DNA of 64,000 bases, from NCBI GenBank assembly GCA_001584585.1, contig LSYV01000014.1, positions 1,551,860 to 1,615,859 of the forward strand. Reading direction: 5' to 3'. This DNA is from Gonium pectorale. Taxonomy: Eukaryota; Chlorophyta; Chlorophyceae; Chlamydomonadales; Volvocaceae. A program made the position numbers and the translations under genes. The notes below the pieces were generated by a model. It was not told the DNA's origin. It worked only from the letters and a program-made list of their open reading frames with translations, and searched no databases. Shown in pieces: positions 35,509 to 47,104 of this stretch. Every line of letters begins with the position of its first letter. Within the stretch, counting starts at the first letter, position 1.

Positions 35509-36789
35509 GTGGTGACAGCAGGCAAGGTAGCTGCGCGAGCCGCTGCCAGGGAGGCGCCAGCAGCCCTACCCGCGCGTCCAGCCCCTCAGCAGGCGACACC
35601 TCCACGACATCCCCGTCAGCAGCACCAGCACCGGCCGCAAACATCGCAGCGGCCGAAACAGGGGAAGCAGCTCTCGCCGCCATCCTCGCCGCCACCCTCC
35701 GGACCCATTGCCCTCCCACCGCCCGGTATGGTTGAGGGGTTATCAGTATCGGTGGCAGGTGGCCCCGGGCACGCGACAGAAGGGCCTTCCCGCATGTACG
35801 TTGCCCCGCTGCGGGGGGACCGGTTGGCGAGGGCATCCACGGCGGCCCCGGCACCCAAGCGCTCTGTCGTAGTCCGTAGCAATGCCTCAGGGTTGCGGTC
35901 TGGGTTCGTGGTCGGTGGGGCCGGACGTCAAGGAGCAGCGCCGTCGCCTCACCCGGCGCCCAGGAGCATGGTGATCTCTAGCATTGAGGCACAGAGCGCA
36001 GCCCTTGACGAGTACACCTTAACCAATCTACTCTTTGTGGACGATGCCTCCCTGGTGGCCACGGGGTACGAGCGCGCGCAGTGCCTACGTCGCTTGCTAG
36101 CGGACTTCTGTGGAGCGACGGGGATGACTTGCAACACCTCCAAGTGCGAGGTGCTGGTTTTTGGGGGGAGTGCCCGGGAAAGAAAGCGCCTCCGCAGCGC
36201 CCCGTACATCTTGTGTGGCCAGCGGCTCAGGACCCTGAACGAAGGTGAGACCGCTAAGTACCTGGGGTTGACGTACGGGCCAGGACGGCGCTTCACCGGG
36301 TGCACGGGCGAGCTCCTGAAGTCTGGGAGGCGAGCCATGCATTCCCTCTTTGCTTTGTGTCGGTAGAATAAGATTCACGTGCCTAAACTGCGTATGGATT
36401 TGTTTTGGACACTAGTAGCGCCGGTTTTCTCTTATGGGGCTCAGGTGTGGGGCCCCGACTTCATCAATGTGTCTTTTGAAAGTGCCATGACGAACCCCAT
36501 GGTTGAGGAGCAGAGGGCCTATATGCGAACGGTGGTGGGAGCACGCGCCCCTACCCAAGCACTGCTCTACCGTGAGTTGGCGCAGAGGCCGCTCCAGTAC
36601 CACTGGGCTAAGCTCGTCTTACGGTTCTGGAACGGAATGGTAGAGCGCCCCGATACGCTGTGCCACCGGGCCTTCGTGGCTGACCTGAGGCTAGCGCTTG
36701 TCGATGGGGTGACTGATTGCTGGGCAGCAGGGGCACTGCGCTTCCTTGCTGACGCGGGTATCCGGGCCCCCGACGGGACTGACGGGTAG
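35509..36789 (+). pseudogene. reverse transcriptase remnant
   Basis: One reading frame interrupted by TAG at 36364-36366 (after ..HSLFALCR) and resuming with PKLRMDLFWTLVAPVFSYG. It keeps the FVDD active-site aspartates, the following MTCNTSKCEVLVFGG and KYLGLTYG blocks, and the L1-like C-terminal region. The conserved RT blocks before FVDD are absent, so no active enzyme can be made. Confidence 0.8.
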
Positions 36790-36845
36790 CGCGCGGGTAA
36801 CGCACTTCGCGTCGTTGCTCATACCCATTGGCAAAGTATTGGATA

Positions 36846-36874
36846 NNNNNNNNNNNNNNNNNNNNNNNNNNNNN
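36846..36874. other. assembly gap (29 N)
   Basis: Run of N inside the retrotransposon remnant, between the RT thumb-like part and the zinc-knuckle part. The real distance across it is unknown. Confidence 0.99.
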
Positions 36875-37256
36875 CCCGGGCTGAGCGAACGTGCAAGGCC
36901 TGTGGTGACGCCGCGGCCGTAGAGGATGAACTACATGTGTTCTGCGAATGCCCATGCTATGAGCAACTCCGCGACCAATTCGAGACTGCTTTGGGCTTTA
37001 GGCATCGTAACATGATTGCTATTATGAAGGAGGCCCCGCCAGGTGCGGTAGGAGCCTACCTACAGGCTGTCTGGGATACCAGGCACGCCATTCTTCGGCG
37101 TCAGGCGCTGAAGAGGGGTAGAGATGAGGACCATAACCCGCTCCCCCACCCCAATATTCGCAATTCGTCCATGGCCCCCCCGGCTTTGACGGACGTGTAA
37201 CCTGTAACCTGTAATCTAGCAGCAGCGACAGTGAAAGTGACGACTACGGTGCCATC

Positions 37257-37620
37257 ATGGGCTCCCGCCGGTATCGCCGCTTGGCAGCAGCTACACGGGG
37301 GCCTCCCGACCCTCCCGAGCCCCGCCGTGTTCCAGTGGAAGCCCTGGTGCGACAGTCGCTGAGGGAGATCCGCGCCACCCTTCAGGTTTGCTTGTGGCAG
37401 GCAGGACGGGACCGTGACACCGTGCACTGGCGGGATATTGCGGTGGAGACCAGCCAGTCCTACGCGCTGCCGGCGGTGGCCCTGGGAGCATGGCGGAGGC
37501 GGCTATGGAGCTTCAGAAGGCCTTCAATTTGCAGCAGGAGGCGGGAGGCGGGGTGGTCACCTGCGGGCCACGCGCTCAGTCGCAGGGTGACCGCCGAGTT
37601 GGGTGGTTGGGCTTAGGGTT
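37257..37620 (+). repeat. element-associated coding module, plus copy
   Basis: Encodes VHWRDIAVETSQSYALPAVALGA and then, after a one-base deletion near 37490, EAAMELQKAFNLQQEAGGG in another frame. The same module is intact on the minus strand at 38442-38190 (HWRDLAVETRQTTALPAVALGALAEAAMKLQKAFDLQQEAGGG). It was probably part of the transposon that the LINE belongs to, or a second element nested at its 3' end. Confidence 0.65.
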
Positions 37621-37926
37621 CTAAGTACGTAGTGGATTGTTGTTGCGGGCTTGTGCGTTCTATCTGGCGAGTTTTGAGGTGCTGTTGAGGCCGGTGCCGT
37701 TTGTCCGGCGTCTTTGCAAGGGGGTAGGGGCTCGGGTTCCCAGCTTTCCTAGGGAAGAGGGGTGTCTGGCTGCCTATGCTCCTTGGCTCCTTTTGGTCCG
37801 TTTCGTCTGTCCTGGCGCTTATCTCCTATTCTCCTTTGTTTTCGCCCGTCCGCCTTCGTGTTCTGTGGTCTTTAGATGCAGAATCATGTGTGCGCCGTCG
37901 GTTGTTGGTCTTGGCTGCCGTGGCGC

Positions 37927-38601
37927 GCTTTTTTTCTGTGGAAAGGTTATAGGCGGAGAGGCGACAAAGGGCGCAGACAACGGGAGGGACAGGCAGCCCT
38001 CCCGTTGACCCCCCTGCGACCCGCCGAAACAGAGCAGCAAACGGCACCTGCCCCAACAAGGGTACCGTACCTCAAACCACCCAGAAACGCAACGCTCTGC
38101 AACACCCACCACCAAAGACCCACCACACCCTCCGAAACCCAAACCCAACCACCAAACCCAGCGGGCACCCTGCGACGGAGCGCAAGGCTCGCAGGCGACA
38201 TCCCCGCCTCCCGCCTCCTGCTGCAAATCGAAGGCCTTCTGAAGCTTCATAGCCGCCTCCGCCAATGCTCCAAGGGCCACCGCCGGCAGCGCGGTGGTTT
38301 GTCTGGTCTCCACCGCAAGATCCCGCCAGTGCTGCAGATCCGCACGCAGGTAGGCGATCACGAGGTCCCGCCCAACCTGCCACGAGCAAACTGGACGCGT
38401 CGCGCGGAGCCCCCACAGTGCCTGGTGCGCCAGGGCTTCCACCGGATCGTGGCGAGGCCCGGGAGGGTCTGGAGGCCCACGTGCAGCCGCTGCGCTGTAG
38501 TTAGGGCAGGGTTTCGGTTGTTCGTGAGGTCTATCTGTTCCCCACGATGTCTGCGGCCTTTATCGCCTCTCCGCATGTAATGTTCTCACAGAAAAAAGTC
38601 T
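37927..38601 (-). mobile_element. inverted partial element with TIR-like ends
   Basis: Holds the minus copy of the HWRD..LQQEAGGG module (38442-38190), within a 207-residue open frame reaching 37819. Its borders resemble each other: 37927-37985 (TTTTTTTCTGTGGAAAGG... CGGAGAGGCGACAAAGG) matches the complement of 38545-38601 (CGGAGAGGCGATAAAGG). These could be imperfect terminal inverted repeats of about 57 bp, or the 3' tails of two elements inserted in opposite directions. Confidence 0.55.
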
Positions 38602-40558
38602 TTGGACGCATGTACGAAGTTCCCGTTAGCACAGCTGTCGCCTGTGTGGGTGGCATTGCATGCCGAGTGCGCTCTGCTGGCCACACTGGGTATGCCTTTG
38701 GATTGGCAGGAGGAGGGCAGGCAGCATCCCGGGACGGGGTAAGGCATGGCCTCTTCATCTGCCCGTGTCGCTATGCGGCTCCTGGCTCCTGCATCCTGTG
38801 CGAATGTCCGTAGAGATGGCCCATTGCAGATTTCTCTTTTTTCATACCACGCAGCCTGCTGCTGCCCCTTCTATTGGTAGAGGCCGTGTGTGTTTGTCTT
38901 AGCCGTTGCATGGACCCTGCTCCTGACGCGAGGAGTGCCCAGCTGACGCTGTGCGACACTTCCGATTGCTGGTCATGTATCATTGTCGAATGTGCAGGCC
39001 CTGTAATCCGCCCTTAAGGAAATCCACTAACCGCTACGCCGAGCAGCTCAGTCCTCCGAATCCTCGAGGTAACAGACTCATACAATACCTCCCCAGGAGG
39101 CAAGACCACTTGCGAGAATTGAGCGGAGGTGAGGGGCTCGGCCGCTAGGCTGGGGTCCTGCGCCTCGACCGCTCAGTCCACGAGACGCCCCTCCTAAGCA
39201 GGAGCTTGCGCATGGTATTGCGTACGTGCATACCAACTCAGCCCGCCCACCTCCCAAACGGTACAACACGGCAGCGGCCAGTTCCAGCATTTCCGTGCAC
39301 GGGCATTCCACCAATGCCATCCTCATACCGCACCCACAGTGCCAGGTGATTTCCGATCGACTCCATACACACTCCATCATGTGCAGCCTGACGGTACCAA
39401 GTTAACGGCTCGCCAAACACGCCGGAGTCCTCGCCGGCTCCACGAGAGCGCGATCCGGGCCCCAGAGGTCATTTGATGTCCAATCTAACCACGACATCAC
39501 AATCTCGAAGCCCATGCTTTACAGCATTGCTCTGGGGAATGTCAAAGTACTCAAAGGAGGCCCGCTGGATGGATCATCCGTCGCAGCCATCAAGACGTAC
39601 CATGGATCAGTAACATTGCCCGTACCATGGATCAGTAACATTGGGGAAGGTGAACAGGAGACTTGTGCACAAAAGCCTATAACTGGCATGATCCAAACCA
39701 TCGTGGATTTGCACCCGCCAAGCATGGGAAACCGAGCCCCGTCGAGAAGCTATATCATGGCTGTACGCAGACTTCGGATAAGTATGGCCAGCAGTGGTAA
39801 GCGGACATCTGCCAGGCAGCAACGCAACGAGCCCACCCTGGCGCCTTGTTTGACGAAGGCCCATGCCGCGCCTCCGCGCGTCAAATATACAAACGTGCAC
39901 CAGGGACATATGCACTCACTTCAGTACGTACCGGTACATGCGACGCTGTCGTCGCCGCCTGACCGCATGCGAGCACAAGCAGGTGACACCATCTCGGGCA
40001 CCGGTATCCCATGGACGCGAAGGCGTTATCAATATGCGACCGCCCGGCCTTCTTTGCCATCCCAAAGACAGACCTGCAAGACCACATGCATCGCGCATGC
40101 ATTCTGCAAGGACATATACCGGTATGACAAAGAATGTCCCTCAACACATTCGACATACTGACTACGTGCCACACGCCTCCAGGATTTGTTGACGTTTGCC
40201 GTACTCGCCTTCACCGTCTCAACACAGGCTTCCCACACGGGTTTGACGGCAAGCCGTCAGCATCTGGAAGCCCGGCGGCCTACAGGTAACGAGCCTCCTT
40301 TCTGCACACTCGCTATTACGTCGAGCTGCTAGACCAAATACTAGTGATTGGCGCAATCCAACTGCCTCATTGCGGCGTACACGCCAGAGCTCCCCCGATA
40401 TGGCGTCGGCGAGTGTCTGCCAATGCGCAAACCGCTCCGCCAGTGTGTTGGAAAGGAACAAGCCAGTGTGTGTATGTTGGGGGAGGGGGATGAATGCGTG
40501 GCTCTGGCCCCATGACCAGAGTTTGGGTTCTTGCACCGCGTGCACCTGACTACGCCGC
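38602..40558. other. intergenic, repeat-derived
   Basis: Begins with a degenerate repeat shared with 34268-34350. It contains a short direct duplication at 39598-39643 (ACCATGGATCAGTAACATTG twice, five bases apart). Several ORFs run through it on both strands, but none shows a family motif or a consistent set of splice sites. It ends at the stop codon of the minus-strand phosphodiesterase gene. Confidence 0.45.
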
Positions 40559-43500
40559 TTACGTGGCACTTGCAGTAGTGATGGGGTGCTCTAGATCCAA
40601 GGCTGGCAGCACGCCCTGGATCGCGCCTGCCTCTGCCGTCACCACCGCCGCGCGCTCCACGCTCCGCCAGTGCTCGTAGTTTGCCACGAAGGAGTCCATC
40701 AGCGGCTTTGCGCCCGGGAACGCCCCCGCCATCGCGTGCACCAGCGGCAGCGCGATGAAGTCGAAGAAGCCGACCTGGCTCTTGCTGACGCCCTGCTTGG
40801 CGCGGTCGAAGAGCGGGCTGATGGGCAGGCCAAGCTGCCGCTCCCGGTCTCCCTGTAGGAAGAACTCCTCCTCCAGGCAGCGGATCCACCTGGTGGAAGG
40901 GAGCGGGACAGGGGCAGGGGCAGAAGGTTGGGGGAATGGGGAGTTTAAGGGAAACGAGAATGAACAACGACGAGCTGGGCGCCAGCAGCGTAAGTCCAGT
41001 CCGGGGGAATGGGGAAGGGTCACGGGACAGTAACGGGCAGGAGGCGTGCGATTACGGCGGTGGGCAGCATGGAAGGAAGACATTAGGGCAGGGCCGAAGG
41101 GGCGCCAAGGGCAGTGCCGCTCGTCCCGTACCGCCCCGCCCCACCTCGAGTGCACCTCAAGCTCCTCCCCCAGGTGGCCCAGGTCGGCGCACTTGAGCGC
41201 GATCTGCGGGGGCCCAGCGGGGCGAGGTCCGTTTCTCTGTGTGCAGTAGGGACCCACGGGTCGGCGCTGGAAGGCGAATGCAGATTTCATTGCGCATCCG
41301 ACATCATCCCGCCAGTGCCAAAGAGGGATCGCAAACGAGCGCGCCGGATGGCGACCGCACCCGGTCCCCTCCCAGGCACGTACCTGTAGGCTAAGCGTCC
41401 GCTCCGTCTCGTCCTTTGGCCTGGGCGCGTGGCTGGAGGCCGGTGCGTCCGCCGCGTCTTCCTCCATTTCCGCACCTCCGCACCTTTGGGCAAGGGCAGG
41501 TAATGGGATGGCCCACCATCACGGATAGAACACTGTATGCGGATAGGACATCGATTGAAGCCTGAGAACATCAGGAATGGGTTCGCTTGGGGCTCGCAGT
41601 CCACTGCACGGCGCTCTCGCGAGAAAGCCCACCCCCGCATCCCCACCTCGCTCTCTTGCCGCCTATTGTCCCCACCCGTTGCTCAGAAAAAACAGCGGAT
41701 GGCGGTTGCCCTTTTCATAGATGCCGTAGGCAACGTGCCGACCCGCGTGCCGACCCTCCTCGCCCCACCTTGAGGGCCTTGGCCTCCTGGCCGCCCCTCC
41801 CTGCACCCCTGCAGCCTCCTTGCTGTAGGGCGCCAGCTGGTGCGCCGTGTTGAAGTGCGCCAGGAGGGAGAAGTGCTGCTTCATGTCCGTGGCCATCACC
41901 AGGTCCAGAACCTGAGTGCTCCGGAGGGAGGGGGGAGGGGGCGATGCGGACGGCGGGGCAGGAGCGAGGGCGGATGACGCGGTGCCGGAGGCCGGGCGCG
42001 GATGGCGCGTTCGTTAGTACGCGAGGAGGCGTGGCAAGACTCTGGTACCACCGACTGCGACGGACGGACCAAGGTGCGCCCCCGACAGTCGCAGGCAGCA
42101 ACGGTGTTTTCGCACCACCCAACCCGTGCCCTCCAGCCCCATCGCCGGGCGCACTCCTCATCGCACCGCACCGCACCGCATCGCACCGCACCGCACCGCA
42201 TCGCACCGCACCGCAGCGCAGCGCACCGCAGCGCACCGCAGCGCAGCGCACCGCACCGCACCTGCTTCCTGAACGCCACCCGCTCCGCCGGCGCCAGCTG
42301 CCCCAGAACGTCCAGGTCTGGCTGTCGCACAAGCGCAAAGAAGGACGCCCCGTGGTGGTTCTCCAGCGGCGAGCGGTCGTTGTAGCGCACGGCCAGGGGG
42401 TCGGAGGTGGCGATCAGGAAGTCCGCGGTCAGGCCCGGGTGGCCGTGATCGTGCACGATCTGTGAGGGCATGGGGGCAAGGCGGGGCAAGCCCGAGTAAA
42501 GGAATGGTCGGGTGCCCGGCAAGGTTCTCTTCACGCCCAAAGTCCCTCTAACGCCATCGGTCCATAGCTCCGGGTCGCAAGCGTCCTTCATTGAGACCGC
42601 CCCCGGCCGAGCCTCCCCTCGCCTCTGCCTGCCGCTCACCGCCGCAAAGTACGCCGCCAGCAGCCCCAGCCGGTCCAGGTAGTGTTCCCGCAGCCCCGAG
42701 CCCCGCAGCAGCACGTGCAGCGTCTGCAGCACGTCCGCCGCGTGGGTGGAGTTGTGGTAGGGCGCGGACGTGTAGCCGGACTCGAGCGTGCGGAGCAGCC
42801 TGGGCGGCAGGCGGGGGGTTGGGTGGGTTGGGCGGGCAGAGACGGACTGGCTCAGGGACCAGCCGGATGTGCGAAAGACCTCTTGTGCGGATGGGCATGT
42901 TGCCGCCTTTGCCACGGCGGTCCCCGCCCCTGTCTTCCCACCTGGCCAGCTTGGTGGGGTGCATCCTGAACTGGCTGATCAGCCCCTCCCGCTGAAGCAG
43001 GTGGAAGCCGAGCACCGACAGAGCGTGGCCCTGAGGGGGACGGAGAGCGGGGTTGAGGCAGGGGCAGACGAAGTGGACAGCAGTGCGGAAGCGTGAGAAG
43101 ATGAGGACGAGGACGGTCCCTGACCATGAGGACCCCTAGTGCTTTAACGCCTTGAGCCCCGCACTTCGCTACCTGCGTTGCCTCCGCCAACCGAAACGTA
43201 TTGTAGTGCCATGCGTCGACGCCAGCCAGCAAGCGCTCAACCTGAGGATTACCGAGGTTACGATGGTGGTACGGAACGTTAGGTACCAAAGCCTTCATAC
43301 CAAACGCTGGCGACGCGGCAGTTGTCACCCACTAATGGAGGGCAGACTAAGGTCGCTAGAGTCGAACAGGAACAAGGTACTGACCTCATCCAGCACGGGC
43401 TGCGGCACCGAGGAGACCGAGCAGCACGACTGCACCGAGTCGCTGTCGCTGCAGCTGCCGCTGCCGCTCTCCCCCGAGGTCGCGTCGGTGGCTTGCCGCG

Positions 43501-45889
43501 TCGATGACAGCTGTGGCAATGGCGCCAGCAAAAGCGGTAGCACGTCGCACAGGCTGCTGGATGCCACGCCATCCTCGTCCTCCAGCCCTTCGCCCCATTC
43601 ACCCTTTCCCGCGCTGAAGGTTGGGCCGGCGCCGGTCGTGCGCCCGGCACCGTCACGGCTGGACGCGGCCTCTCCCTGGGCGGGCTCGGCTGCCTTGTCG
43701 GCTGCAGCGCTGGCCCCAAGCTGGAGCATTAGCGCCTGAACCACGTCCGCCTGCGGTGGCATACGGCGTACAGCGTGGCACTCCATCAAGGAAGTGCAGG
43801 TCCCGCGCGAAGCGCCCTGTACTGCAATGCTGAAGTCCGGATCGTACAAAAGACCTGCTACAAGGCGCGCCTGCCGACACTTCTGCTTTACCGGGATACA
43901 CACACACGGGTAAGTCGTATATACTCACGTCCAGGTCGGCGGCGCGGATGTGCCCTCCCGAGTTGAGCGGCTCGTACAGGTCCAGGTGCTTGAGCAGCAC
44001 GGTGCGCACCAGGGCCACGTCCCGCAGGTCGGGCGGCCGGCCGTCTAGCATGTCCGTCAGGAGCGCCAACAGCACGTCAGCGGGCGTGTCTGCAATTGGG
44101 GTCCAGGTAGGGAGAGGAATGCGAGGGAGGGTGGCAAGGAGGGAGGGAAAGTTGACACGCATGCGTATGTACGGCAGAGCGTTGCGAGCTGCAGTGCGTC
44201 GCCGAGGCGAGCGCCAGGGGTAAAAGATCCCGGTATGTCGGCCTTCAGGCGTGCGGGCCATCGGTGTAATGTGCAGCATCGTGCCACCCAACCCAGGCGC
44301 CCGAGGCGCCGCCCCGGTCCCGTCGCCCCAGCGCCGGCCACCGGCCGGCTCCGCACCCTGGACACCTGCCCTGAGCGAATCCAGATCCGGCTCGTGCAGG
44401 CTGCTCTCCAGGAATGCAAAATCCTGAGGCGCGGCAGTGGTGGGTTGCACGGGCGCTTAGTGCGCGTCCTGCTAAACGCGGGCGTGAAGCGTGGCGCGGC
44501 ACTCCGCATTTCCAAGCACTTTGAATGGATAGACTGCGTGTGCTGCGCACAGCGGCAGTGCCCATACAGGCGGCTGCACGAGACGGCCATCGTGCCCCTG
44601 CATGGTCCCTCGCAATGCTGAGCTGCAGCGCCCATAGGCCCCCGCTCCGGGTAGCCCTCGCTCGCCACAGTGCGCCCCCCTGCTCGCCTCGTCGTCGTCC
44701 AGGCCACTGCAGAGCATGGCACAGCAGGCCGTAGGGGTGCGGTTACGTGCAAAGCAAAGACGAAGACAGCGCGGAAGTGTTTCATCGCATTCAACACATT
44801 ATGCTGTCCAGCGCGTGACCTGCTGTTAGGTCCATGAGTGCAGCCGCCTTTGCAAAACGGAAACTCGCCACAGGCGTGTGCTTACTGGTCAGGGCCCTCC
44901 ACGTCGGACGTTAACTCCGTATAGCCACGGCTGCGAGCCGACTTGCCACTGCCATCCCATCATCAAACGCCCCAACTTGCTACCTCATACCCCAACTTGC
45001 TACCTCATACCCCAACAAAGCGCCCGCCGCCGTCCATTACGCGCCAAAAGCCTTTCCACTGAAATGCTTTCTTGATCTAGCCCACCAACCCAGGATCCAG
45101 GGGCCCGTCTTCCGGCCTCAGCCCAGTCGCTCCCTACCTTGGCCCATCCCAGCCGCCATCATCAGCAGCGTCATGCTGCGCCATGTGGGTTGCATCCGCT
45201 AGGCCACCAGGCAGCCCTGGGGCCTATCAGAAACAAGTCCCGAGCGGCACAGCAAAAGGGTGCAAGGAGTCGGTCGCAGTTTGAGGGAACGAGGAAGGCT
45301 TACGGAGGCGAAGAGAATGAGCGGAGCGCCATCCCCGACTACCGTTAACACAAGGTCTCTGTCAAGGCCGTACTGCAAAGGACATACCGGTACTCACCTT
45401 CGGCATGTGGCTCCAGAAGTTGCGGCCACCCGAAGCGAAGTCCTTCAGCGCGCCGCCCTGCGCCGTCACGTTCTGCAAGACAAAGACGGCATGCCCTCGC
45501 CATCATGCTTGTGGTCAGATACGCAAGTTTTGTGCATCTGACCAGCTGCCCAGCAAGGGCCATCACCGGCTGCCGTACCGTCGTACCTTGAGGTTGCGGC
45601 CCACAGTGGCCGCGCCGCCGCTGGCCGCATTCTGCGTCTGGGCCGCTGCGCTGCGGACGCCAACGCGGAGCCTGCGATGGCATAGGTAGGTGTGTTGGAA
45701 GAACTCCGCACACGTGGGCACGCAGAACTGCCACACCGCTGGTGCCAGAATCGGCTTTGGCGGGAGAAGTCACATGTGGCATGCGCGTCGTAAAGATTTC
45801 CAGGGCGACTCACCGAGGCCCAGCACCCACCCTGCTTTGAAGTCCACGAGGAGGCGCACAATGCGCGCGACGATAGCGTAGCGGTGCAT
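40559..45889 (-). CDS. 3',5'-cyclic nucleotide phosphodiesterase, copy A
   Basis: Hydrolyses cAMP and/or cGMP to the 5'-monophosphate. Proposed exons: 45889-45814, 45738-45587, 45472-45398, 44423-44366, 44089-43929, 43750-43385, 43241-43173, 43030-42942, 42799-42640, 42459-42262, 41911-about 41795, about 41500-41384, 41203-41145, 40889-40559; phases join wherever both borders are fixed. Catalytic domain: YHNSTHAADVLQT (family HNxxHAxDV signature), IVHDHGHPGLTADFLIAT (metal HD), ATDMKQHF, KCADLGH (metal Asp) and KSQVGFFDFI (invariant Gln that holds the purine). Substrate preference cannot be read. The N-terminus is short with a hydrophobic hairpin (IVRLLVDF...GWVLGLAVWQFCV), suggesting membrane attachment; no GAF domain is seen. 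It is head-to-head with copy B. Exon borders near 41500-41800 are uncertain. Confidence 0.88.
42160..42261. repeat. pentanucleotide microsatellite at a 5' splice site, copy A
   Basis: On the minus strand, GTGCG units begin at the first base of the intron after exon 42459-42262 (..FRKQ). The array is imperfect, with GATGC and GCTGC variants. It is the counterpart of 49878-49986. Confidence 0.9.
44971..45016. repeat. 20-bp tandem duplication
   Basis: The unit CCCAACTTGCTACCTCATAC occurs twice in direct succession and is followed by the first six bases of a third copy. It lies in a long intron of phosphodiesterase copy A. Confidence 0.9.
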
Positions 45890-47104
45890 GGCTTTTAGCA
45901 CCCTTTTTGGCACCTAACGCCTTAGTCAGGAGGTCAGGGTTGAGGCTTCATAATTTGTTGGTTGAGTGTGTGATCAAGGTAGGGGCGGCGCGCGGCAGAC
46001 CAGACGCTGCGACTGACGGAAGAGTTGCACTGAGGCAGCCGCAAGGTGGGTGGTGTCGTGGTTAAGTGCTTGCCAAAGAAATTGGGGAACACAATTGCCC
46101 TGGTCGTTGTTTGTGCAGTAGGTGGCGTAAAATCAGGAGTGGGAGAGTTTGCGACGCGGGCGCAGGCCGCGCAGCCTAAACTCGCCTGCAGATAGAATAA
46201 CGTAATAGGGCGTGCTCTAGTTGTCAGTTGGCATACCCTTGGAGGTTTGGAGCGGCGGAAGGAGGCAAGTGGCGTGGTACCGGACTGGGTTACGACGACT
46301 TGAACTTTTCGTTTGCCCTGGCACCATGCAGGTCAAGACTCCTGCGTCATGGACATATGACTCGCTATACATATCCCTGCTGTGGCCTCCGTATTGGCCG
46401 TGCAGCACCACAGTGACATTGAAGCCAGCCCTGAATTGATTCCAGACATGAGCTCCTGTCAACTCAGCAACGAGGAACGGGAATACTTCACCCAATTACA
46501 CGGTGCGATGTTTGGCCGAGCCTGACATGCATGCAATTTAGCGGTTATCGGGAATATTACTTTTTCTCTGATTATGCCATGCACATGTCTCTAATTTTGG
46601 ATTCTTTGCATGCAGGTGCAAGGTCTACCCAAGCGCCGACGACCGAGGGGCAGCCAGCTGCCCCGCGACCACGCGATGGAGCTCAGCACCCTGGAGTGCA
46701 GGCCTGGTGGAGCCGTCCAGGATTAGGGCCAGTCATTGAGCAACCAAAATGTGGGTGCGCTTCGTTGCTCGCGTGTAGGGTATGTGCCGACACGCAACAT
46801 ACACCTGATAGGTTGTGGAAATTACCTTGCTGTCCACGAACCCCATAGGGCAATACACCCGGTACACACTCAGTAACTGCCGTGCCTCAACAGTGGTGCG
46901 CTTGCATCAGCAGTTATGGCATCCGACTGTACCTAACCCAGGACATGGACGATCACTGTGACAAACACAAGGGTGCGCCCTTGCACACCTTGCCAACCCA
47001 ACATCCCAGTCCGGCATGGGTAACGTGCAGGTGCCCTGCGTTCCTGCACTTCCTGGTGCCGCGTGTCCCACCCGCTCCGCTGCCTCCCTGGCCCCAAATC
47101 GCAG
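45890..47104. other. spacer between divergent phosphodiesterase genes
   Basis: Should contain the promoter of copy A and the promoter and missing first exon(s) of copy B. No sequence symmetry between the two halves was seen, so the duplication appears not to include the upstream regions. A block at 46530-46600 is AT-rich. No other gene was recognised. Confidence 0.5.

Larger units (their letters stand above)
34380..37200 (+). mobile_element. decayed LINE-type non-LTR retrotransposon
   Basis: Pieces in 5' to 3' order: a PHD-type zinc finger at about 35057-35200 (CEFCGMRQ, PLCDGCNTGWHADCLGL), as found in the first ORF of some LINE families; a Pro/Ala-rich linker; the reverse-transcriptase palm motif in LTNLLFVDDASLVA near 36020; RT thumb-like sequence to 36789; and after the N gap a C-terminal zinc-knuckle-like segment (CKACG...ELHVFCECPCY) ending at 37200. 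The copy is dead: the PHD ends in a frameshift (W then an out-of-frame CAC), most of the fingers and palm before FVDD is deleted, and an in-frame TAG stands at 36364. It starts near a TTTTTTTGTGGAAAGGTT tract that recurs at about 37928. Confidence 0.8.

Noticed and set aside
39514..40161. 215-residue plus-strand ORF downstream of the transposon remnants
   Set aside because: No recognisable motif, it contains a duplicated 20-mer, and its codon pattern is unlike the real exons; treated as chance.
42160..42261. CRISPR-like array
   Set aside because: Contiguous 5-bp units with no spacers, in a eukaryotic intron.
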